Positions 1-8,809 of a DNA stretch of 8,817 nt are shown here, in pieces. How positions within the stretch are numbered: the stretch's first letter is position 1; every line of letters starts with the position of its first letter. The stretch lies in the NCBI GenBank assembly GCA_027051315.1, contig JALTZE010000295.1, positions 1 to 8,817 on the forward strand. Reading direction: 5' to 3'. Under the pieces are notes generated by a model, which saw only the letters and a list, made by a program, of their open reading frames with translations, did not search any database and had not been told where the DNA came from. The position numbers and the translations under genes are program-made. The stretch comes from Micavibrio sp. (GTDB lineage: Bacteria; Pseudomonadota; Alphaproteobacteria; Micavibrionales; Micavibrionaceae).

Positions 1-535
1 GGTAAATATCTTTGGTTATTATATCTGGTGTATAATTAGCATTGGATATAATTGATTTTATCAAAATATTATTAGCAAGTTCCATTTTAATCATTTTGAT
101 AAATTCTTCTTTTGTTATGCCTTGTGAATAAAGAATTTCTTCAAGAGCTTGAGTGGCTGTTTTTTCCTCAGTTACCATAGGTTTTAGCATTTCACCAAGT
201 TTATCTATAATAACTTCATCGTTAATTTCTATTCCATAATCTTTTGCTGCTTGGTAAAAAACTCTAGTGCGTATTTCACTATTTAGTACATTGTCGATAA
301 ATCCTTTTTCATAGGCTTCTTCGGCAGATATTCCTATTCTGCCAAGTGCTCTTTGTACTGCTCTATGAAACTCTTGTGAGGATATTTTTTCTCCCCCCAT
401 TTTTGCTACATCGGTTGATGATATGCCTGAACGAAAAGAGCCCCCCATATCACTTAGGGCTAAACCCAAGCCTCCTAAAACCAGTACAGCCATGAAAAAT
501 TTAGAGAGAAAACCACTGCGCATAAGACGTAGCAT
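1..535 (-). CDS. ppiD: SurA/PpiD-type peptidyl-prolyl isomerase (periplasmic folding factor), N-terminal part
   Basis: This is the 5' part of a gene that runs off the left edge: 178 codons are visible without a stop. PpiD-type proteins are inner-membrane-anchored periplasmic chaperones that help newly exported envelope proteins fold. The product starts MLRLMRSGFLSKFFMAVLVL; a short basic N-terminus precedes one hydrophobic segment (about residues 9-28), fitting an uncleaved membrane anchor. Residues about 40-165 resemble the helical SurA_N chaperone domain: a VAKMGGEKISSQEFHRAV stretch, then a 'DNVLNSEIRTRVFYQAAKDYGI' -like region around 81-102. The parvulin PPIase domain would lie beyond the window and is not seen. 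The ATG at 535-533 has AGGA eight bases upstream; a second Met at codon 5 is less likely. Divergent placement beside tpiA is the usual alphaproteobacterial neighbourhood. Family assignment is fairly sure; the exact subfamily is inferred from context. Confidence 0.8.
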   Translation of the reverse strand, partial: MLRLMRSGFLSKFFMAVLVLGGLGLALSDMGGSFRSGISSTDVAKMGGEKISSQEFHRAVQRALGRIGISAEEAYEKGFIDNVLNSEIRTRVFYQAAKDYGIEINDEVIIDKLGEMLKPMVTEEKTATQALEEILYSQGITKEEFIKMIKMELANNILIKSIISNANYTPDIITKDIY

Positions 536-569
536 TATTTTTATCCTGTGTTTTGTTTAATTTATTACT

Positions 570-587
570 ATCCTTAATAATAAGGAT
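570..587. repeat. Perfect palindrome ATCCTTA-ATAA-TAAGGAT at the ppiD start site
   Basis: Two perfectly complementary 7-bp arms (570-576 and 581-587) flank a 4-bp AT spacer. The site begins at the predicted +1 of the minus-strand promoter and lies inside its leader. It could be an operator half-site pair or a weak 5' hairpin. It is not a terminator, because it lacks GC content and a following T-tract on either strand. In such AT-rich DNA a chance origin is possible. Confidence 0.4.
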
Positions 588-593
588 TGAAAG

Positions 594-622
594 AATATAT
601 AGTCCTAATAAATCTTTATCAA
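594..622 (-). promoter_or_regulatory. Candidate sigma70-type promoter for the ppiD-like gene
   Basis: Reading the minus strand, TTGATA (622-617) and TATATT (599-594) are separated by exactly 17 bp. Each box matches the consensus at 5 of 6 positions. A start near 587 would give a leader of about 50 nt before the ATG at 535. This is the best promoter-like match in the divergent gap, judged by eye only. Confidence 0.5.
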
Positions 623-629
623 CATAGTA

Positions 630-660
630 TTGAAAATATCCAATAAATATCGTAGATAAA
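630..660 (+). promoter_or_regulatory. Candidate promoter for the tpiA operon
   Basis: TTGAAA at 630-635 (5 of 6 to the -35 consensus) is followed, after 17 bp, by TAGATA at 653-658, with the overlapping GATAAA at 655-660 as an alternative -10. The -10 is poor. A start near 665 would leave only a very short leader, which favours the tpiA start at 690 over 678. Weak, by-eye assignment. Confidence 0.3.
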
Positions 661-689
661 AGTCTTGGATAATAAAAATGGATAGAATA

Positions 690-1448
690 ATGAAGAAACT
701 TATTGCAGGTAATTGGAAAATGAATGGTAGCTTACAAGATGCTTGTGAGCTTTGTATAGCCGTTATGGATAAAATAGAAAAAAATGGAGCGGCTGTTTCT
801 GATTGTGAATTTCTTATATGTCCGCCTGCTTTGCATATAGGTTCTCTTCTTAATTATCTAAAAGATAGACCAGATATTGTTAAAGTGGGAGCACAAGATT
901 GTGCCGCTTATGATAATGGAGCATATACGGGTGAAATTTCTGCTGCTATGTTTGCTGATATTGGGTGCGAATATGTGATTATCGGTCATTCGGAAAGAAG
1001 GCATATAATAGGTGAGGGTGATGAAATAATTGTAAAGAAAGTAAAAAAAGCAATTGAGAATGGATTGAGAGTTATTTTGTGCGTTGGAGAAACGCAAGGG
1101 GAAAGAGATAAGGGGAGCGCAAAAGAAATTGTAGCAAAGCAGTTAGAGGCCGTAAAAATAGACGGAATAAATTCAGAAAATTTAGTAATTGCGTATGAGC
1201 CTGTGTGGGCTATAGGTACTGGAAATGCTGCTACTGTTGATGATGTAAAAAAAATGCACGCTTTTATTCGCGCTAAATTAAAAGAAATGCTTGCAGATTC
1301 TGACAATTTGCGTATTTTGTACGGCGGTTCTGTTAAGGTTGATAATGCGGCGCAGTTACTGAATATAGAAAATGTCAACGGAGCTTTGATTGGTGGAGCA
1401 TCTTTGGACGCTAAATCATTTGTTGATATTGCTAAGGCGGCAAATTAA
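690..1448 (+). CDS. tpiA: Triosephosphate isomerase
   Basis: TpiA interconverts dihydroxyacetone phosphate and glyceraldehyde 3-phosphate in the cytosol (glycolysis and gluconeogenesis). It has the single-domain TIM-barrel length of 252 aa. All catalytic elements are visible, numbered from the chosen start: Asn8 and Lys10 in AGNWKMNG, His100 in IIGHSERR, Glu170 in AYEPVWAIGTG, the phosphate-gripping loop WAIGTG, then LYGGSV (210-215) and the closing LIGGASL motif. I chose ATG 690 because MKKLIAGNWKMN is the normal family start. An in-frame ATG at 678 would add MDRI; both have a comparable weak GGA (spacing 7 and 8), so the choice is not certain. It is the first gene of the plus-strand operon, divergent from the ppiD-like gene and 24 bp ahead of secG. 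Confidence 0.97.
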   Translation: MKKLIAGNWKMNGSLQDACELCIAVMDKIEKNGAAVSDCEFLICPPALHIGSLLNYLKDRPDIVKVGAQDCAAYDNGAYTGEISAAMFADIGCEYVIIGHSERRHIIGEGDEIIVKKVKKAIENGLRVILCVGETQGERDKGSAKEIVAKQLEAVKIDGINSENLVIAYEPVWAIGTGNAATVDDVKKMHAFIRAKLKEMLADSDNLRILYGGSVKVDNAAQLLNIENVNGALIGGASLDAKSFVDIAKAAN

Positions 1449-1472
1449 TTATTATTTTAAAGTGAGATTGAA

Positions 1473-3490
<2,018 letters not shown>

Positions 3491-3507
3491 TGGTTAAGGA
3501 GATAAAA

Positions 3508-4335
3508 ATGGCAAAGATTGTAAAAGTTGAGCGTCATGAGATTGCTAATGATAAGGCTTTGTCAATTATTGCAGGGCCGTGTCAAATGGAAAGCAGAGAA
3601 CATGCTTTCATGATGTGTGAGAAGTTGGTTGGAATTGCTGATAATCTTGGTTTTAATCTTATTTATAAAAGTTCATTTGATAAGGCTAATAGAACGTCAT
3701 TAAAAGGTGCTCGGGGCATTGGACTTGATAAATCTTTGAAAATTTTTGAAGAGCTTAAAAGTGAATTTGATGTTCCTGTTATTACAGATGTTCATACAGA
3801 ACAACAATGCGCCATAGTATCAGAGGTAGTTGACGTTTTACAGATACCAGCTTTTTTATGTCGTCAGACGGACCTTTTGGTTGCGGCGGCGAAAACTGGA
3901 AAGCCATTAAATGTAAAAAAGGGGCAGTTTCTTGCTCCTTGGGATATGAAAAATGTTGCTGATAAAATAGCGCAAAGTGGTAATGAAAATATTATGCTTT
4001 GTGAGCGTGGAGCAAGTTTTGGTTATAATAATCTTGTATCTGATATGAGGTCTTTACCAATTATGGCTGAAACAGGTTATCCTGTGGTTTTTGATGCAAC
4101 GCATTCGGTGCAACAGCCAGGGGGGCTTGGCGGTTCAACAGGTGGTGATAGGAATATGGTTCCTGTGCTTGCGCGTGCGGCAGTTGCTGTTGGTGTTGCT
4201 GCGGTATTTATGGAGGTTCACCAAGACCCTGATAATGCACCATCTGATGGCCCTAATTCGGTTCGACTTGATGATTTTGAAGATATTGTAAAAAGTTTGT
4301 TAGATATTGATAAATTGGTAAAGGGGATAAAGTAA
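3508..4335 (+). CDS. kdsA: 3-deoxy-8-phosphooctulonate synthase (KDO-8-P synthase), metal-dependent type
   Basis: KdsA condenses phosphoenolpyruvate with arabinose 5-phosphate to give KDO-8-phosphate for the LPS inner core (cytosol). The 275-aa TIM-barrel protein is of normal length. Visible motifs: IAGPCQMES (21-29), [77 protein letters not shown] and [15 protein letters not shown]. Cys25, where E. coli KdsA has Asn, together with His199, Glu236 and Asp247 matches the ligand set of the metal-dependent class. ATG 3508 is preceded by a strong AAGGAG (3496-3501) with six-base spacing, which rules out an upstream in-frame TTG at 3490. The stop codon abuts the eno start (TAAATG), implying translational coupling. 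Its neighbour enolase makes its substrate PEP. Confidence 0.97.
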   Translation: MAKIVKVERHEIANDKALSIIAGPCQMESREHAFMMCEKLVGIADNLGFNLIYKSSFDKANRTSLKGARGIGLDKSLKIFEELKSEFDVPVITDVHTEQQCAIVSEVVDVLQIPAFLCRQTDLLVAAAKTGKPLNVKKGQFLAPWDMKNVADKIAQSGNENIMLCERGASFGYNNLVSDMRSLPIMAETGYPVVFDATHSVQQPGGLGGSTGGDRNMVPVLARAAVAVGVAAVFMEVHQDPDNAPSDGPNSVRLDDFEDIVKSLLDIDKLVKGIK

Positions 4336-5619
<1,284 letters not shown>

Positions 5620-5623
5620 AAAT

Positions 5624-5713
5624 GAATCGAAAGAATCACTTAGCTGTGATGGCTCTAATTTTTTGAATCTATTGGTAAAAAAAATGCTTGAACGTGCGAA
5701 TCATATGTGATTC
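5624..5713. promoter_or_regulatory. Cluster of five GANTC (CcrM-type methylation) sites ahead of ftsB
   Basis: GAATC occurs at 5624-5628, 5633-5637, 5665-5669 and 5698-5702, and GATTC at 5709-5713. GANTC is the target of the cell-cycle methyltransferase CcrM in many alphaproteobacteria, where promoter sites can time transcription of division genes. Spacings of 9, 32, 33 and 11 bp are close to whole helical turns, putting the sites roughly on one face of the DNA. By eye I count only about fourteen other GANTC sites in the rest of the window. Whether this organism encodes CcrM cannot be seen here. Confidence 0.45.
5635..5664 (+). terminator. Weak hairpin plus T-run after eno (possible terminator or attenuator)
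   Basis: ATCAC (5635-5639) and GTGAT (5646-5650) can form a 5-bp stem with a 6-nt loop, and six Ts follow at 5659-5664. The T-run is eight bases from the stem and the stem is weak; an alternative small pairing of AGC/GCT (5642-5644 with 5652-5654) sits nearer the T-run. At most a partial terminator between eno and ftsB. Confidence 0.25.
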
Positions 5714-5724
5714 TATAAAAGCAT
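5684..5724. repeat. Nested inverted repeat running into the ftsB start codon
   Basis: The inner dyad is GAATCA (5698-5703), spacer TATG, TGATTC (5708-5713). An outer pair, ATGCTT (5684-5689) and AAGCAT (5719-5724), encloses it. The right outer arm ends on the first two bases of the ftsB ATG (5723-5725). In RNA this would form a two-tier stem-loop that covers the initiation region; in DNA it could be an operator. Both inner arms contain a GANTC site. Confidence 0.45.
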
Positions 5725-6031
5725 GAGAAACGAAAGTAGATACAAAAAAGTAAATAAAAACAGTTTGATATTCATATTGTCAGTTTTTTTGACGATTTAT
5801 TTTTCATATCATTTAGTTTTTAGTGATAGAAGCTATGTGAAATATGTTGAATTGCAAAATAGTAAGTCAGAAATTTTAAATGAATTAGAATATGTTTCAA
5901 ATAATAGAAAATATTTAGAAGCAAGAGTGAAAAAATTGCGACCAGCCTCTCTGGATAAGGATTTGCTGGAAGAAAGGGTTCATTCTGTTCTTGGCTATAG
6001 TTCTTCTAAGGATGTTATTTTATTTCGTTAA
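5723..6031 (+). CDS. ftsB: Septum formation initiator family protein (FtsB/DivIC-like cell division protein)
   Basis: FtsB is a small bitopic inner-membrane protein that forms the FtsQ-FtsL-FtsB complex and helps switch on septal peptidoglycan synthesis. The 102-aa product has a basic cytoplasmic tail (1-14), one membrane helix (about 15-34, LIFILSVFLTIYFSYHLVF) and a hydrophilic periplasmic coiled-coil-like stretch (about 40-72). It ends with the family's C-terminal pattern, here KKLRPASLDKDLLEERVHSVLG (given as 69-90), followed by a short hydrophobic end (DVILF). Position between eno and pdhA is the conserved alphaproteobacterial location. ATG 5723 is the only ATG in the open frame, which opens after a stop at 5708-5710. 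No Shine-Dalgarno sequence is visible before it (TATAAAAGC), and the start lies in an inverted repeat, so translation may be weak or controlled. Confidence 0.85.
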   Translation: MRNESRYKKVNKNSLIFILSVFLTIYFSYHLVFSDRSYVKYVELQNSKSEILNELEYVSNNRKYLEARVKKLRPASLDKDLLEERVHSVLGYSSSKDVILFR

Positions 6032-6063
6032 ATGATGGTAATTTTTCGCTGGTAATTTGTTTT

Positions 6064-6092
6064 TTGATGGTGTAGCAATATCTATCTAAACT
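6064..6092 (+). promoter_or_regulatory. Weak candidate promoter for pdhAB
   Basis: TTGATG (6064-6069) and TAAACT (6087-6092) are spaced by 17 bp, each matching the sigma70 consensus at 4 of 6 positions. A start near 6099 would lie just before the GGAGG of pdhA. The 82-bp gap between ftsB and the pdhA start makes a separate pdh promoter plausible, but the match is modest. Confidence 0.25.
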
Positions 6093-6103
6093 TATTTGAA
6101 GGC

Positions 6104-6108
6104 GGAGG
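6104..6108 (+). promoter_or_regulatory. Strong ribosome-binding site (GGAGG) that fixes the TTG start of pdhA
   Basis: GGAGG at 6104-6108 stands five bases before TTG 6114-6116. It lies downstream of the only other in-frame start candidate (TTG 6096), so that codon cannot use it. The first in-frame ATG lies within the conserved PdhA core. Confidence 0.75.
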
Positions 6109-6113
6109 ATATA

Positions 6114-7124
6114 TTGGCTGCTTCAAAAAAATCAAATCTTAAAAATGCGCCTGTTAGTCATAGCGTAGAAGAGTTGAAAAAATATTATAAAGATATGCTT
6201 TTAATGCGCCGTTTTGAAGAAAAAGCGGGGCAATTATATGGTATGGGCTTAATAGGTGGTTTTTGCCATCTTTATAACGGGCAGGAAGCTGTTGTAACAG
6301 GGATACAGTCAGTGCAAGAACCGCAAGATACAGTTGTTACAACTTATAGAGAACATGCTCATGCCTTGATTGCAGGCATGGAGCCAAAAGAAATTATGGC
6401 AGAGCTTACGGGACGTTCTGGTGGATGTTCTGCTGGTAAGGGCGGGTCTATGCATATATTTAGTGCTGAAAATAATTTTTATGGGGGGCATGGAATAGTT
6501 GGTGCTTCTTCTGCTATTGGTACGGGGCTTGCTTTTGCTCATAAATATAAAGAAGATAGAGGCGTATGTGTCGCTTATATGGGGGATGGCGCAGCTAATC
6601 AGGGGCAAGTGGCGGAATGTTATAATATGGCTGCTTTGTGGAAGCTTCCAGTTCTTTATGTGATTGAAAATAATAAATATGCTATGGGTACTAGCTGTCA
6701 AAGGCATTGTGCAGGTGAATTATATAAAAGAGGTGAGGGGTACGGTATTAAAGGAGAGCAAGTTGACGGTATGGATTTGTTTGCTATTAAGGCTGCTGCC
6801 AAAAAAGCTCTTGATTATATACGTTCTGGCAATGGTCCTTATATTTTAGAAGTTATGACATATAGATATCGGGGGCATTCTATGTCTGACCCTGGTAAAT
6901 ATAGGACAAAAGAAGAGGTGGCAAGTTATAAAGATGAACGTGACCCTATTAGCAATCTTAAAGAAAAACTTATAAATGAAAAATTAGCTACGGAAGATGA
7001 GCTTAAGGCAATTGCAAATGAAATTAAGGATATAATCAAGGAAGCTGTAGATTTTGCGACAAATTGCCCTGAACCTGAACCGTCAGAATTATGGACTGAT
7101 GTTTTGGTTCCAGTTGAAGAATAA
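6114..7124 (+). CDS. pdhA: Pyruvate dehydrogenase E1 component, alpha subunit
   Basis: PdhA, with PdhB, forms the thiamine-diphosphate-dependent E1 heterotetramer that decarboxylates pyruvate and acetylates lipoyl groups of the pyruvate dehydrogenase complex (cytosol). From the TTG at 6114 the protein is 336 aa, typical for the family. Seen: RRFEEKAGQLYGMGLIGGFCH (about 33-53, the alphaproteobacterial signature), LYNGQEAVVTG, the GKGGSMHIF and FYGGHGIVGA segments, the ThDP/Mg-binding motif from GDGAANQG (157-164) to ENN (185-187), and the loop YRYRGHSMSDPGKYR (250-264). The non-ATG start is supported by a GGAGG five bases upstream and by fit to homologue N-termini, which have a short Lys/Ala/Ser-rich lead. 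pdhB follows after 21 bp. No internal truncation is seen. Confidence 0.96.
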   Translation: MAASKKSNLKNAPVSHSVEELKKYYKDMLLMRRFEEKAGQLYGMGLIGGFCHLYNGQEAVVTGIQSVQEPQDTVVTTYREHAHALIAGMEPKEIMAELTGRSGGCSAGKGGSMHIFSAENNFYGGHGIVGASSAIGTGLAFAHKYKEDRGVCVAYMGDGAANQGQVAECYNMAALWKLPVLYVIENNKYAMGTSCQRHCAGELYKRGEGYGIKGEQVDGMDLFAIKAAAKKALDYIRSGNGPYILEVMTYRYRGHSMSDPGKYRTKEEVASYKDERDPISNLKEKLINEKLATEDELKAIANEIKDIIKEAVDFATNCPEPEPSELWTDVLVPVEE

Positions 7125-7145
7125 GATTTTTGGAGAATGATTGAG

Positions 7146-8576
7146 ATGACTATTGAAGTTTTAATGCCTGCATTATCGCCCACTATGACTGAGGGTAATC
7201 TTGCAAAATGGATTAAAAAAGAAGGTGATAAAGTAGAAGCTGGAGATATAATTGCAGAGATAGAAACCGATAAAGCTACAATGGAAGTAGAAGCAGTAGA
7301 TGAAGGTGTTTTAGGGAAAATATTGATTCCTGAAGGAACAGAAGCTGTTTTGGTTAATACTCCTATTGCTGTTTTATTAGAAGATGGCGAAACAGTAGAT
7401 GATATAGATATGATTTCTTCTGCTCCTGTGATTGCCTCAGATGGAGTTTCAAAAAGTGAAGATGATTTTGTTGAATCTGTATCAGTTATTTCATCACAAA
7501 TAGAGGGTGAAATTATTGAAAATCGAGATGTTTTATATGCGCAAGGGGTTGTTATACCTCCTCCAAAATTTGATGAAGCGTCTTTTATGAATGATACAGA
7601 AACAAAAACAGTTCGTGAGGCTCTTTGTGATGCGATGTCAGAAGAGATGAGAGCTGATGATAGTGTTTTTCTTATGGGAGAAGAAGTAGCAGAATATCAG
7701 GGTGCTTATAAAGTATCCCGAGGAATGTTAGAGGAATTTGGAGAAAAGAGGGTCATTGACACTCCGATTACCGAATATGGCTTTACTGGTATGGGGGTTG
7801 GTGCTGCTTTTAATGGTTTAAAACCAATTATTGAATTCATGAGTATGGATTTTGCTATGCAAGCTATGGACCATATTATCAATTCAGCGGCGAAGACTTT
7901 ATACATGTCAGGTGGAACTATGGGATGTCCTATTGTATTTAGGGGGCAAAATGGTGCATCGGGGCGTGTTGCTGCTCAACATTCGCAATGTTTTGCAAGC
8001 TGGTTTGCTCATGTTCCTGGATTGAAAGTTGTCGCTCCTTGGTCTGGTTGTGATGCAAAAGGGCTTTTAAAGGCTGCTATTCGTGACCCTAATCCAGTTA
8101 TTGTTTTAGAGCATGAGGCTATGTATGGGCAAAGCTTTGAAGTACCAAAAGATACTGATTTTGTTATTCCGATGGGGAGAGCAAAAATAGAAAAAGAAGG
8201 AACTGACGTTACGATTATTGCTTTTTCAGTTATGGTTGGAAAAGCTTTGGAGGCTGCTGAAAAATTAGCAGAGCAGGGGGTTAGTGCAGAAGTTATAAAT
8301 TTACGGACTCTTCGTCCGCTTGATACATATACCGTTATTGAATCAGTTAAAAAGACGAATCGTATTGTATCGGTAGAAGAAGGTTGGGCATATGCGGGGA
8401 TTGGTTCGGAAATTGCTGCTTTGGTTAATGAACATGCATTTGATTATCTTGATGCGCCGGTGGCTCGTGTTTGCGCCGCTGATGTTCCTTTACCTTATGC
8501 AGCAAATCTGGAGAAACTCGCGTTGCCTCAGGTAGATGATATTGTGCATAAGGTGAAGGAGGTTTGCTATAGATAG
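7146..8576 (+). CDS. pdhB: Pyruvate dehydrogenase E1 component, beta subunit, with N-terminal lipoyl domain
   Basis: PdhB is the partner of PdhA in the E1 heterotetramer. The 476-aa protein is longer than a plain E1-beta (about 330 aa) because residues 1 to about 78 form a biotinyl/lipoyl domain: [19 protein letters not shown], then lipoyl-lysine Lys43 in [11 protein letters not shown] low-complexity acidic/Ser/Val linker (about 80-150) leads to the transketolase pyrimidine-binding domain, with [19 protein letters not shown] (Glu179/Glu180 in the ThDP-contacting region), [18 protein letters not shown] and GRVAAQHSQ (His279), then the C-terminal domain with [11 protein letters not shown] and [15 protein letters not shown] chose ATG 7146 because [12 protein letters not shown] matches homologues and GGAG (7132-7135) is ten bases upstream; ATG 7137 would be only one base from it. 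The gene ends 4 bp from a convergent gene; pdhC does not follow. Confidence 0.96.
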   Translation: MTIEVLMPALSPTMTEGNLAKWIKKEGDKVEAGDIIAEIETDKATMEVEAVDEGVLGKILIPEGTEAVLVNTPIAVLLEDGETVDDIDMISSAPVIASDGVSKSEDDFVESVSVISSQIEGEIIENRDVLYAQGVVIPPPKFDEASFMNDTETKTVREALCDAMSEEMRADDSVFLMGEEVAEYQGAYKVSRGMLEEFGEKRVIDTPITEYGFTGMGVGAAFNGLKPIIEFMSMDFAMQAMDHIINSAAKTLYMSGGTMGCPIVFRGQNGASGRVAAQHSQCFASWFAHVPGLKVVAPWSGCDAKGLLKAAIRDPNPVIVLEHEAMYGQSFEVPKDTDFVIPMGRAKIEKEGTDVTIIAFSVMVGKALEAAEKLAEQGVSAEVINLRTLRPLDTYTVIESVKKTNRIVSVEEGWAYAGIGSEIAALVNEHAFDYLDAPVARVCAADVPLPYAANLEKLALPQVDDIVHKVKEVCYR

Positions 8577-8580
8577 AGGG

Positions 8581-8769
8581 TTATAATTTTCTAATAGCTT
8601 TTAGAATACCAGCATTTGACATTGCTGTTTTGATTTCTCTTTGTTTTGCTGGGTTAAAACCTTTAACCTTATCACTATTTGCAATTGCAACGGCCTGAAT
8701 TTTGTTCAGTCTGTGTTGATTAAAAAAACTAGATATTTCTTTTGGGATATTTTTATTTTTTTTAGACAT
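8581..8769 (-). CDS. Small basic protein of unknown function (62 aa)
   Basis: I do not recognise this protein. It is 62 residues, has no membrane segment or signal peptide, and is strongly basic: fourteen Lys/Arg against three Asp/Glu, suggesting nucleic-acid or ribosome contact (inference only). The N-terminus SKKNKN is followed by likely helical stretches (about 8-31 and 40-61, ending ILKAIRKL). It is likely a real gene: ATG 8769-8767 has a good GAGGAA ribosome-binding site (TTCCTC at 8775-8780 on the plus strand, core AGGA six bases from the start), and it fills the space after pdhB with no overlap. It converges on pdhB with only 4 bp between stop codons. Upstream signals are mostly outside the window. 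Confidence 0.6.
   Translation of the reverse strand: MSKKNKNIPKEISSFFNQHRLNKIQAVAIANSDKVKGFNPAKQREIKTAMSNAGILKAIRKL
8610..8631 (+). terminator. Possible weak terminator for pdhAB inside the convergent gene
   Basis: CAGCA (8610-8614) and TGCTG (8623-8627) can form a 5-bp stem with an 8-nt loop, followed by TTTT (8628-8631). It lies 34 bp past the pdhB stop and within the antisense small gene, so any pdh transcript would run into that gene. Short stem and short T-run make this uncertain; no better candidate exists downstream of pdhB. Confidence 0.2.
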
Positions 8770-8773
8770 TTGT

Positions 8774-8809
8774 ATTCCTCTATTTATTTGTTATTTTTGA
8801 AGTAGGAAT
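8774..8809 (-). repeat. Inverted repeat that could mask the ribosome-binding site of the small gene
   Basis: ATTCCT (8774-8779) and AGGAAT (8804-8809) are perfect 6-bp inverted copies 24 bp apart. In a minus-strand transcript the upstream arm could pair with the AGGA of the small gene's ribosome-binding site. With so long an AT-rich loop the pairing may be weak or fortuitous. Confidence 0.25.

Noticed and set aside
858..1378. Minus-strand open frames opposite tpiA
   Set aside because: They lie wholly inside tpiA, have no ribosome site, and translate to compositionally odd proteins; they are antisense shadows of a conserved gene.
4091..4291. Plus-strand 66-codon frame inside kdsA
   Set aside because: Wholly contained in the kdsA coding region in another frame; kdsA motifs are intact across it.
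6036..6058. Direct repeat TGGTAATTT (6036-6044 and 6050-6058) after ftsB
   Set aside because: Two 9-bp AT-rich copies in a short gap, 14 bp apart; no associated promoter element or dyad, so chance is the simplest reading.
6309..6849. Frames on both strands inside pdhA
   Set aside because: Shadows of the pdhA reading frame; the ThDP motif of pdhA runs through them.
7137..7145. ATG at 7137 as the pdhB start
   Set aside because: Only one base separates it from GGAG; homologues begin at the position of ATG 7146. It cannot be excluded entirely.
6926..7183. Minus-strand frame across the pdhA-pdhB junction
   Set aside because: Ser/Ile-rich translation typical of antisense to Lys/Glu/Asp-rich coding sequence; no ribosome site.
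7706..7906. Minus-strand frame opposite pdhB
   Set aside because: Shadow of the conserved E1-beta core.
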